NCBI GenBank assembly: GCA_043820045.1
Contig: JBDREF010000274.1
Span: 1 to 31,732, forward strand
DNA: 31,732 bases
From: JBDREF01 sp043820045
GTDB lineage: Bacteria; Planctomycetota; Phycisphaerae; Sedimentisphaerales; Anaerobacaceae
Reading direction: 5' to 3'
Each line of letters opens with the position of its first letter. Within the stretch, counting starts at the first letter, position 1. Below the pieces are notes generated by a model, which did no database searches, was not told the origin of the DNA, and worked only from the letters and a program-made list of their open reading frames with translations. The position numbers and the translations under genes were made by a program. This document shows, in pieces, positions 8,250 to 15,452 of this stretch.

Positions 8250-8278
8250 ATGCTACCCTATCTGTATGACGTTGTCAA
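8250..8278 (-). promoter_or_regulatory. Promoter of the lipoprotein-Agl23-apbE operon
   Basis: On the minus strand: -35 TTGACA (8278-8273, perfect), 17-nt spacer, -10 TAGCAT (8255-8250, four of six). The start of transcription would be near 8243, about 90 nt before the first gene. No gene lies between. Confidence 0.65.
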
Positions 8279-8410
8279 GCCGCCCAAAAGTATATTTTTT
8301 TCTCGTTTTGACGCCGTCCCGGGAACGCCGCTCCGCATGGGTATACACATAACAATCTGTCAACACTACGCTTAGCTTTGACAGTGGATTTGCCCGGAAT
8401 TATAAGAAAA

Positions 8411-8449
8411 TACGGCAGGGATTCGGTGTTATCCCAAAACCCTGCCGTA
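8411..8449 (-). terminator. Rho-independent terminator of the NCS1 transporter gene
   Basis: A perfect 10-bp stem (TACGGCAGGG 8411-8420 with CCCTGCCGTA 8440-8449) is followed on the minus strand immediately by TTTTCTTAT. An inner stem GGGAT/ATCCC (8418-8422, 8431-8435) competes for the three G residues. It lies 84 nt after the transporter stop codon. The 8156-8532 gap holds only this terminator and the operon promoter at 8250-8278. Confidence 0.82.
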
Positions 8450-8532
8450 ATGATCAACTCTCTGTAGAGCAACAAGCAACTCGCACGCAGCTTACTGTCT
8501 CACTGGCTCTGAGGAGCCTCTTCTGCCGGTGC

Positions 8533-9930
8533 TTACTGTGGCGCACTCTCAGGCACCGCCATTTCAACTACCTTCGATTCGAGACCGGCCTTGGCCAGAA
8601 CGAAATAGATCACAGCACCGACGATAAAGGCCATCAGCGGTGCAGCCGGGATATTCACACTGCTCACGAGCGGCAGCATGCCCACGATAAAGCCGGCAGC
8701 CCAGGAAATCCAGCCGGCCGGGTTCCAACCGGCCCGAGGACCGGCCCATTTCTTGCCGGCCATTATGTAGTCGACCATCATCGCACCACAGACCGGGCCA
8801 AAGGAAGCACCTATAACCGTAAAGACTGATATGACTTGCGCAGCCCAACCGGTCGCTGCCAGCAGAATGCTTACGGCTGTGCCAATTCCTACGGTGATAA
8901 AAGGATTCACTTTCGGCAACGTGGTTTTGAAGCTGTTCGCCGCAATAAACGAGGAGAAACACGCAGGCGGGAATGCAGCGATCGCCAACAGCCACATGAA
9001 TACCGCACCTGTCTTCTCGCCGACTAGTATGCCCATCAGTTGGGTCGGATTCAAGACGGATGCATCTGTTGCTTTGCCCGCACCGAATGTACCTGCAACG
9101 ATCACCAGCGCGAGTCCCCCGGCAAATATGGTTGCTCCGGCTATGCCAACCAATCCGCCCATTTGTACGTCTTTTTCGTCGCGACTGTTCATGCCAAAGT
9201 CAGTTCCGGCGGCACCTGCCGTCGCAAAGAAACCAATCACATACGTCAACAGCACCGTAATCACGCCTATGGCGCTCAAGGCGCCTGTCGCTTCCGCGGT
9301 CACTCCGATCTGGGCGGGATCAAAAGAGCCCACCCCACCAACAGAACGGAGGAACAACACGACAAGTATGATCAAAGGGATCAGAGGCAGATATGTGGCC
9401 ACCCTGGCAACATACTGGATTCCCTTCAAGCCCATAAAAGCCGCTGCTGCCGCCCAGAGAATGGAAACCACAATGTGGGGAGGCGTACTGATAACCTCCA
9501 GGAGGCCAAGGTCCGGATAGAACGGCTTGACAAGGAATGCCGCGGAGAAACAGGCGTTGACGCCTAACCAGCCGAACTGCAGCAAGCCCATCACAAAGCC
9601 AGGCATTAGGAAGCCCCCGCTCGCTCCATAGGTGGAGGTACCGACGATGTAGAGGGGCAGACCCGTTTTCACGCCGAGCATTGCGGGAACCAGGTAGTAC
9701 AGAAAGTGGCATAAAAGCGCTGCCAGGATCAGACCGACAAGTGCAGTCCCCAATCCATGCGACAGCACACCGCCGACCGCCCCGGCTCCCGTAGGAACAT
9801 CTTGCCAGAAGACAAACCACAGCATAATCCCGGCATATGTGGGTGCCGTGTTCTTGTACCAAGGGGCCCGATTCCCAAGCGAGTTGGGCTTGGCCATGCT
9901 AAGATAATCTGGTAACGCTCCATTACTCAT
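8533..9930 (-). CDS. NCS1-family permease (cytosine/purine/thiamine/allantoin type)
   Basis: A 465-residue membrane protein with about twelve hydrophobic segments. The region NSLGNRAPWYKNTAPTYAGIMLWFVFWQDVPTG matches the start of CodB-like NCS1 symporters, and the glycine-rich helix pair (LYIVGTSTYGASGGFLMPGF, GLLQFGWLGVNACF) is also typical. These proteins import nucleobases or related heterocycles with Na+ or H+. No salvage enzyme or thiamine gene is next to it, so the substrate is open. AGGAG lies 9 nt before the ATG. It has its own terminator (8411-8449) and probably its own promoter, so it appears monocistronic. Immediately upstream, 144 nt away on the same strand, is a cytoplasmic Gfo/Idh/MocA protein; whether they are functionally linked is not shown by the sequence. 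Confidence 0.9.
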   Translation of the reverse strand: MSNGALPDYLSMAKPNSLGNRAPWYKNTAPTYAGIMLWFVFWQDVPTGAGAVGGVLSHGLGTALVGLILAALLCHFLYYLVPAMLGVKTGLPLYIVGTSTYGASGGFLMPGFVMGLLQFGWLGVNACFSAAFLVKPFYPDLGLLEVISTPPHIVVSILWAAAAAFMGLKGIQYVARVATYLPLIPLIILVVLFLRSVGGVGSFDPAQIGVTAEATGALSAIGVITVLLTYVIGFFATAGAAGTDFGMNSRDEKDVQMGGLVGIAGATIFAGGLALVIVAGTFGAGKATDASVLNPTQLMGILVGEKTGAVFMWLLAIAAFPPACFSSFIAANSFKTTLPKVNPFITVGIGTAVSILLAATGWAAQVISVFTVIGASFGPVCGAMMVDYIMAGKKWAGPRAGWNPAGWISWAAGFIVGMLPLVSSVNIPAAPLMAFIVGAVIYFVLAKAGLESKVVEMAVPESAPQ

Positions 9931-9998
9931 AATTCGATCTCCTAAAAATAACTACCTCGAATATATGCCACCGGCACCTTACCGGATTTTCCACAGCA

Positions 9999-10017
9999 AA
10001 TATAACAGGTGCGCTCG
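9999..10017 (-). promoter_or_regulatory. Possible extended -10 promoter of the NCS1 transporter gene
   Basis: On the minus strand TATATT (10004-9999) is preceded by TGT, giving an extended -10 element; no good -35 hexamer is visible. The start would be near 9993, about 60 nt before the ATG. Confidence 0.3.
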
Positions 10018-10074
10018 GAAACAACCAGTTTTTTCGATAAGGCCACATGAAATTTGTTGCCGGGCAAAAAACGG

Positions 10075-11181
10075 CTAATCCGTCTGCGGGATTTGAATTC
10101 TTTTGCCGTCATTCAGCGCCGATTCGTGGGCGCATATCCCTGTCATCGTCCAGTTGGCGGCGGTCTTTGCATCGACTGCGGACTCTCTATTCTCGACAAT
10201 CGCGCGGACAAACTCGTGGGTCATGTGCGGATGCGACCCGCCGTGCCCGCTGCCCTGAATAAAGGACGTATGCTCGTGTTCTTCGTCATAGACGCCGTGC
10301 CCTGTGAACGGAGCTATCTCCTTTGGAAGCAGGTGTCCGTAGTCGGGCACCTCAATTCTTTTGGCGTCTTCGTAGCCTGAATAAATGACCGGGCCTTCAC
10401 CGGCAACCTGCTCCCACTCGAACGACAGCTCGGTGCCATATACGTCGAAGCTCTCCCTGTACTGTCTGATTGTGTTGAACAGTGACCTGGTCACCTCGCA
10501 GGACAGATCCGAATCGGCGAGTTTGAAAATGGCGGTCTCGGCCGCAAAAGGCGAATTGTACCGCTTGATGTAATCAGCCTGAATCCGGCCCGAACCGTGA
10601 CAGACCAAAGATTCGGCGCGCTTTTTCGCGAGGCACAACAGCGGGCTCACAGCATGGGTCGCATAGTGCATGGGCGGGAAGCCGTACCAGTATTCCGGCC
10701 AGCCCGGCAGGCCCATGTTCTGCTGATGCGAGCCCCTCAAGAACTGTATCTTGCCTAATCGACCCGATTCGACGAGTTCTTTTGCATAGAGAAACTCGCG
10801 AGTATATACAGCGGTTTCCATCATCATATACACTTTGCCGGATTTCTCTCTTGCCTCGACAATGGCAAGGCAGTCCTCCGTGGTAGTCGCCATCGGGACG
10901 GTGCAGGCGGTGTGCTTGCCCGCCTTCAACGATTCCAACGACATCCAGGCATGGTCGGCGATAGGCGAGACAACGTGAATTGCGTCCAGCTCGTCGATGC
11001 TCAGGAGGTCTTCGAATTTGGTGAAGCGCCTTTCGATGCCAAACTGATCGCCTATTTCATTGAGGTGGTCTTCGTTCCGCTGACAGATGGCGTAACACTC
11101 GGCGTCAGGGTGTCTTTGATAAATCGGGATGAACTCCGCCCCAAACCCAAGCCCAACGACAGCTACATTTATCTTCCCCAT
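10075..11181 (-). CDS. Cytoplasmic Gfo/Idh/MocA family protein lacking the usual EKP lysine
   Basis: The N-terminus is a Rossmann NAD(P)-binding fold, INVAVVGLGFGAEFIPIY, with no signal peptide, so unlike the other family members here it is cytoplasmic. Residues 55-96 follow the family pattern (FEDLLSIDELDAIHVVSPIADHAWMSLESLKAGKH). However, where the family has the catalytic E-K-P, this protein has TACTVPMA (Thr94, Val95, Pro96), so the catalytic lysine is absent. Later blocks such as GSHQQNMGLPGWPEYWYGFPPMHYATHAVSPLL are intact and His-rich. It may use another residue, bind without turnover, or catalyse a different reaction. Length (368 aa) is usual. Start: AAAGGAG lies 9 nt before the ATG. 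A hairpin sits just upstream of this ribosome site. It lies between the NCS1 gene and the cytochrome genes, all on the minus strand. Confidence 0.85.
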   Translation of the reverse strand: MGKINVAVVGLGFGAEFIPIYQRHPDAECYAICQRNEDHLNEIGDQFGIERRFTKFEDLLSIDELDAIHVVSPIADHAWMSLESLKAGKHTACTVPMATTTEDCLAIVEAREKSGKVYMMMETAVYTREFLYAKELVESGRLGKIQFLRGSHQQNMGLPGWPEYWYGFPPMHYATHAVSPLLCLAKKRAESLVCHGSGRIQADYIKRYNSPFAAETAIFKLADSDLSCEVTRSLFNTIRQYRESFDVYGTELSFEWEQVAGEGPVIYSGYEDAKRIEVPDYGHLLPKEIAPFTGHGVYDEEHEHTSFIQGSGHGGSHPHMTHEFVRAIVENRESAVDAKTAANWTMTGICAHESALNDGKRIQIPQTD

Positions 11182-11199
11182 CGGCTCTTTCTCCTTTCC

Positions 11200-11217
11200 G
11201 GCTCCTTTTCAGGAGCC
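11200..11217 (-). promoter_or_regulatory. Hairpin just upstream of the ribosome site of the cytoplasmic Gfo/Idh/MocA gene
   Basis: On the minus strand GGCTCCT-GAAA-AGGAGCC forms a perfect 7-bp stem with a GAAA tetraloop, ending about 5 nt before AAAGGAG. The 5' arm CTCC could alternatively pair with that Shine-Dalgarno sequence. No T-tract follows, so it is not a good terminator for the cytochrome operon. Confidence 0.4.
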
Positions 11218-11236
11218 CCCTTGTGCTAAAAAAGAG

Positions 11237-11265
11237 ACTGTACACAAACCGAAAGCCCATCACAA
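11237..11265 (-). promoter_or_regulatory. Possible promoter of the cytoplasmic Gfo/Idh/MocA gene
   Basis: On the minus strand TTGTGA (11265-11260), 17-nt spacer, TACAGT (11242-11237), each four of six consensus bases, in the 191-nt gap after the cytochrome b gene. Confidence 0.3.
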
Positions 11266-11372
11266 TGGATAAGGCTGTAATCTGCGTTGGGAAACAACAA
11301 GGATCGCAAAGGCGCATTCTCGGCGTCGACGATCCCGGCAAGTATATGAAAGAACGGCCAACCCAGGTACTA

Positions 11373-11900
11373 CTATTTCGCTCTCGCTCGGATCAGCAGG
11401 AAAGTATGCACGACCACCACCAGCGAGAACAACACGGCGGTAAAGCGATGCGTACCCAAAAGAAGCTCCTGCCAGTGCGTTCCGAAAAGCGGAAACATAC
11501 TCAAAACAATGGACAAGATTAACGGCAGGGCCAAAACGATGATCAGCCAGAAGGCTATTTTCTGCCCGAGGCCCGTGCTTCTGCAAGGCATCCCATCACT
11601 CTTGACCAGGGTGGCCCACTGAACAAGGCGCTCGAACCACGGCCAATCGCCGCGAACGAAACGGCAATTGCGCGCCCACATCACGGCCAAAACCGCCAGG
11701 CAAACCGCGAAAACCGGGGCAAAAGTGGCATGAATCATCACCGGAAAGCCGGAGATGTGCTCACCCAAAACCAGCAATGGGTAGAAGCCGGTGAACGCCA
11801 ACACCAAAAAGCAACCCAACGCTAACAGATACACCAGCATTCTCAAGATACACACAAGGCTTGTTTTTTGCTTCGAAATCGTCTTAGACATATCACTCAC
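11373..11900 (-). CDS. Cytochrome b-type membrane subunit (FdnI/b561-like, four helices)
   Basis: A 175-aa protein with four hydrophobic segments (about residues 17-43, 53-75, 114-137, 152-171). Histidines sit at helix ends or inside helices: His48, His57 (VMIHATF), His142, His151 (LLGTHRF) and His165 (VVVHTFL), the arrangement expected of a di-haem cytochrome b that exchanges electrons with the quinone pool. It matches small formate-dehydrogenase-gamma or b561-type subunits by pattern only. The stop of the seven-haem cytochrome c gene is 18 nt upstream, so the two form an operon and probably one complex passing electrons between quinones and periplasmic haems. No molybdopterin or other catalytic subunit is present nearby. 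Confidence 0.78.
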   Translation of the reverse strand: MSDMSKTISKQKTSLVCILRMLVYLLALGCFLVLAFTGFYPLLVLGEHISGFPVMIHATFAPVFAVCLAVLAVMWARNCRFVRGDWPWFERLVQWATLVKSDGMPCRSTGLGQKIAFWLIIVLALPLILSIVLSMFPLFGTHWQELLLGTHRFTAVLFSLVVVVHTFLLIRARAK

Positions 11901-11918
11901 AAATTCTCTATAGAACCG

Positions 11919-13850
11919 CTAATTTTCGCCAGCCAGTACGCTCACGACACAGGCAAGGGCCTTCAGTGCATAGAGCAACAGAACAACTGCCAGAACAGCA
12001 CAGCAGCAAAGGGCAATAATCTTCATCATGGGGCGGAACACGAATGAGAAGGCAAACGCCCGGGCATAGAACGGATCGATGTCCTGAAATTCGACCATTT
12101 TCTTAGCTTTGCGGGCCGCAGCGACAGGAGTATCAATCGTGACATCGCCGAAGAAGAAAGGTGCATTCGTCGCATGGCAATCAGTGCAGTAGCGAATGCC
12201 CAACGACTGTGCCGCCGGCCTGACATCATGGCCGATGGGCCACAAATAGGGTTTGGCCGCCGGGTGGTCCTGCTGTTCTTTCAACTGCCCCGATTCATCG
12301 AGGCTGTATAGTTTGCCGCCGCTTACATAAACGGGCCTGCCTTCCAGGGAACCGCCCGATGCAAGCGAACTCAGGCCATTGACGATATGGTCGGCCGTCA
12401 AAGCGGGCCAGTCACCGGAGGAGGGGAACTCCTCTCTGGAAAGCACCTCGCCGATAATCTTCGTAACGGTGTCGAGTACAATCGGTTCGGCCTTGTCGTC
12501 TTTGAGGACAGCCCAGAACGAAGGCCAAACGAGCTTGTGCGGCGCGATCTTGCCGTCTTCCTGTTCGGCGAAGACAGGCGAGGAAATGTGCGGAAGCATT
12601 TCGCGGGCCTTGTTCACGTTGGGAGTACCAAGACGATGGGCCATCGAAGTCTTTGTAACATACGGCTTGGCGGCAGGCCACGGGCCGGCGTGACAGGCGG
12701 TGCAGGTGAGTTTTTCGAAATGCACCGGCGGGATGCCGGGGTGTTTCGGAACCGGGGCGCCCAGACGTCCTGCCGCCGGGCTAACAGAGGAATCTTCTCC
12801 AAGGTGGCACCCTTCACATGAGGATGCGGCCGCCAGTTCGTTGTCCGAGGCGTCTTCTTCGCCCGCATAGCCTCGGACGATGTTGTGGTCGATCCCGTTG
12901 CGGTGACAGTCAACACAAGTCAGACCCGCCTTGAGGTGTATGTCCTCGTCCGAAGACCACTTCTCGGTCTCTCCCCCGCCCATATAGAGATTCGAATGGC
13001 AGAAGTAGCACCGATATGACGGCACTTCTCGGCGGATATCGAAGAACACTTTGTTTTCAATGTCGAACACGTTCTCGTGATACGCAATCGACGGCGGCGT
13101 TTTGCTGCCCCGAACCATTTCGGCCGCAAACGGATCAAATGGATCGTACGCCTCATCCATGTCGTCGGCGGAACCCTTGACCGCAGCCAATCCGGAGGAC
13201 GCTGCCGCAGCCCAGCGGAAATTGCCGCGACTTATCTGCACGGCGTACCCGGCCGGTCCGCCCTGGTCCTGCCGCGGATCCCCATTGTGACAGCTCAGGC
13301 AGTTGATTTCGAGTCTCCCGGATATGTACTGCCGCATGATCTCGTCCGGGTCCTCGGTCACACGTTCGCCGGGACCGCCGCCAGGCGTTTGCCGGCCAAA
13401 TATTTTGGTGAACCCGCGCTCGGTCAGACCGAATTGCCCGGGTTTGAAGGTACCCGGCCACGAACGGTAGGAAAGAGGTATCTGCGTAGCTATACGAGCA
13501 TCAACATATATCCACGGCTGACCTGGACGCCCGTGGTCGGCAACGTTCGGATCGGCCGCATTGAAGTGCCAGCCCTGCTTGATTATCCCGTAACTGTGGC
13601 ACTTACCACAGGTCAGGCGAGTGGAAAAAGGCAGCAGCACTTCTTCAGCAGTATTCACGTTCGGATCAACTGTAAGCGCTTCTTCACCTTCTGCGCCTGG
13701 CGAGGCAAGCAATTCCAGACGGTGTATAGGATGCGCCCTGCCGCCGTCGCTTTCATCGCCGAGGAGTTTCTGGTCGCCGTCACCGGCACCGGCTGCAATG
13801 CACCACATAAGTAACAACAGGTAGCTTGTCAGTATCTGTCCTTTTCTCAA
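11919..13850 (-). CDS. Periplasmic seven-haem cytochrome c with C-terminal membrane anchor
   Basis: Seven CXXCH haem-binding motifs are present: CGKCH (81-85), CLSCH (184-188), CYFCH (281-285), CVDCH (312-316), CEGCH (345-349), CTACH (383-387) and CTDCH (555-559). A signal peptide occupies residues 1-22 and one hydrophobic helix (about 607-637) anchors the C-terminus, leaving a large periplasmic domain. Additional His residues between motifs could supply distal ligands. The long haem-free stretch 388-554 is unusual and may be a separate domain. I cannot assign it to a named family; an electron-transfer partner of the downstream cytochrome b is the safest reading. Start: only a TTG (13850) fits the signal peptide, with AAAGGA about 10 nt upstream. 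The preceding Gfo/Idh/MocA gene ends 68 nt earlier, at a small terminator. Confidence 0.88.
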   Translation of the reverse strand: MRKGQILTSYLLLLMWCIAAGAGDGDQKLLGDESDGGRAHPIHRLELLASPGAEGEEALTVDPNVNTAEEVLLPFSTRLTCGKCHSYGIIKQGWHFNAADPNVADHGRPGQPWIYVDARIATQIPLSYRSWPGTFKPGQFGLTERGFTKIFGRQTPGGGPGERVTEDPDEIMRQYISGRLEINCLSCHNGDPRQDQGGPAGYAVQISRGNFRWAAAASSGLAAVKGSADDMDEAYDPFDPFAAEMVRGSKTPPSIAYHENVFDIENKVFFDIRREVPSYRCYFCHSNLYMGGGETEKWSSDEDIHLKAGLTCVDCHRNGIDHNIVRGYAGEEDASDNELAAASSCEGCHLGEDSSVSPAAGRLGAPVPKHPGIPPVHFEKLTCTACHAGPWPAAKPYVTKTSMAHRLGTPNVNKAREMLPHISSPVFAEQEDGKIAPHKLVWPSFWAVLKDDKAEPIVLDTVTKIIGEVLSREEFPSSGDWPALTADHIVNGLSSLASGGSLEGRPVYVSGGKLYSLDESGQLKEQQDHPAAKPYLWPIGHDVRPAAQSLGIRYCTDCHATNAPFFFGDVTIDTPVAAARKAKKMVEFQDIDPFYARAFAFSFVFRPMMKIIALCCCAVLAVVLLLYALKALACVVSVLAGEN

Positions 13851-13895
13851 GGTATTCTCAGTCCTTTCCCGTCAAACCGTCAATGTTCATCGGCC

Positions 13896-13914
13896 AAAAC
13901 GCCTGGTTCAGGCG
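13896..13914 (-). terminator. Small terminator after the Tat-exported Gfo/Idh/MocA gene
   Basis: On the minus strand CGCCTG-AAC-CAGGCG (13914-13900) is followed directly by TTTT (13899-13896). It begins 4 nt after the stop codon at 13919. The T-run is short, so termination may be partial and allow some read-through into the cytochrome genes. Confidence 0.5.
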
Positions 13915-13918
13915 CTCA

Positions 13919-15277
13919 TCAGGCTTCGAATTCGCCCGGTGCAAACTCCAGCCTCTTGCCGGCAGCGATGGCTTCATTAACTTTCAGTACGGTAGCGGCA
14001 GTTTCGTATCCGATTTCAGCGGGGCAATTGAGCTTAGCCTTGCCGCGAATCGCATCGAAGAAGTTCTCAAGGTGCGGTTGGTGATACGGCTTGCCTTCCA
14101 TTGTGACCGGAATGTCGTAGCTCGGTGGTTTCGGTGACTCGCGTACGTCCAGTACGGCGTCGGAAGCGGGTTTGGCCTCTTCTTCTTTCTTCGCCGGCTC
14201 TTTTATGTAGCCCATCTTGAGCCACTTTTCCCAGTTGTCGGCGGGGACCCATGCTTCGCGGTATATCGTGGTGCGCCCGGCAGCCTCCGAGATCATCAGC
14301 GTGCCCTCATCACCCATGAAGCTTTCAAAATATCCGTTGCTGCTGTTGCTGGTAATAGTCTGATAGAAGGCTCTGGTCGTACGATCGCCGAGTTCGTATT
14401 CGTAGATGACCATGACATTGTCATACCAGTCGTGTCCCTTCCAGTAGTCGACGCCGCCGCTGGCCATTACGGCCTTGGGATTTGCGCCCAGGAACCAGGT
14501 GTAGATGTCAATCTGATGCGAGCCAAGGTCCACGATCGGGCCGCCACCGAGTCCTTTGTACCAGCGCCAGTTTCTAAACTGCTGCATCGACTCGAAACCA
14601 TATTTCTCCAAGGTCGGCTGGTCGATCGGAGCATTCTTGGGGAAGCCCAAATCTTCACACGCCGCCTTGCTGCGGTTCCACTGCCCGTTGATGCAGGTTA
14701 TCTTGCCGAGCAGTTTGGCCCCGGTAACGAGCTTTTCGTAAGCATGCCGATAAAGGGGGTTGCTCCGCCGCTGATGGCCGATCTGCAGCAGCTTGCCGCT
14801 TTTCTTCGCGGCCTCTACCATTTTCTTGGCGCCTTCGAGCGTGTTGGACATCTCCTTTTCGCAATAGACGTTCAGCCCGGCCTCAAGGCAGGCCACCGCA
14901 TGCGGAGAGTGCCAAAAGTCCGGCGTGGCGACTATTACCGCGTCGAGGTCCTTTTCCTTGTCGAGCATTTCCTTGTAGTCTTCATACGTATTGTGCTCGT
15001 GGCGATAGGCTTTCAGGATGCGCGAGACACGTTTCTGGTTGTATTCCGTCCAGACGTCGCATACCGCCTTGAATCGAACGCCGGGAATGTTCCGACATGC
15101 ATTCATCAGAACCTGTCCCTGGGCTCCGGCGCCCAGCAGCGCGACGTTTATATCATCTGCCTTGCCGCCCGCCTGTCCGAAAGCCATCGGTGAAAACGCC
15201 AAACCTGCTCCTACCGCCGCGGTTGAACGCAGAAAACTACGCCTGTTCATCTCTTTGACTGTTTCTTGATTATTCAT
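13919..15277 (-). CDS. Tat-exported Gfo/Idh/MocA family oxidoreductase (divergent from the tandem six)
   Basis: The N-terminus MNNQETVKEMNRRSFLRSTA carries a twin-arginine signal with an Ala/Gly-rich core ending MAFGQA. The Rossmann fold follows (INVALLGAGAQGQVLM, residues 43-58). The catalytic motif reads CEKEMS (Glu140, Lys141, Glu142) rather than CEKP, so the lysine is kept and the proline lost. GGGPIVDLGSHQIDIYTWFLG carries the conserved Asp and His of the substrate domain, with HQID intact. A charged insertion (KEPAKKEEEAKPASD) lies before the last 70 residues. Exported members such as glucose-fructose oxidoreductase keep NADP bound; the same is likely here. The open frame reaches 22 codons further up, but GAAGGAAA just before the ATG at 15277 decides the start. 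It is transcribed from its own promoter and is not part of the tandem array. Confidence 0.92.
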   Translation of the reverse strand: MNNQETVKEMNRRSFLRSTAAVGAGLAFSPMAFGQAGGKADDINVALLGAGAQGQVLMNACRNIPGVRFKAVCDVWTEYNQKRVSRILKAYRHEHNTYEDYKEMLDKEKDLDAVIVATPDFWHSPHAVACLEAGLNVYCEKEMSNTLEGAKKMVEAAKKSGKLLQIGHQRRSNPLYRHAYEKLVTGAKLLGKITCINGQWNRSKAACEDLGFPKNAPIDQPTLEKYGFESMQQFRNWRWYKGLGGGPIVDLGSHQIDIYTWFLGANPKAVMASGGVDYWKGHDWYDNVMVIYEYELGDRTTRAFYQTITSNSSNGYFESFMGDEGTLMISEAAGRTTIYREAWVPADNWEKWLKMGYIKEPAKKEEEAKPASDAVLDVRESPKPPSYDIPVTMEGKPYHQPHLENFFDAIRGKAKLNCPAEIGYETAATVLKVNEAIAAGKRLEFAPGEFEA

Positions 15278-15333
15278 TTTCCTTCTGTCAACTCCAAAAA
15301 ATTTAACAATTTGGCCACCAATTCTTTCCGCGT

Positions 15334-15362
15334 AACATAACATCGCAGTATATTACTGTCAA
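15334..15362 (-). promoter_or_regulatory. Promoter of the 13919-15277 Gfo/Idh/MocA gene
   Basis: On the minus strand: TTGACA (15362-15357, perfect), 17-nt spacer, TATGTT (15339-15334, four of six). The transcript would start near 15327, 50 nt before the ATG. Confidence 0.65.
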
Positions 15363-15430
15363 GCGCGCCTGACCTTTTTTCTGTCCGCCGTCAATCGCCT
15401 CGGAACACAACCACCCAAAGGGCGATTCTG

Positions 15431-15445
15431 CGGCATTTTCTGCCG
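15431..15445 (-). terminator. Weak hairpin after the double-DUF1080 gene
   Basis: CGGCA-GAAAA-TGCCG on the minus strand, 7 nt after the stop at 15453. No T-run follows, so an intrinsic terminator is doubtful. It sits between the end of the large gene block and the next promoter. Confidence 0.25.
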
Positions 15446-15452
15446 ATTACAG

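Noticed and set aside
8275..8475. Small minus-strand ORF of 66 codons in the intergenic region
   Set aside because: It runs through the terminator hairpin and overlaps the promoter region, and has no ribosome site of note.
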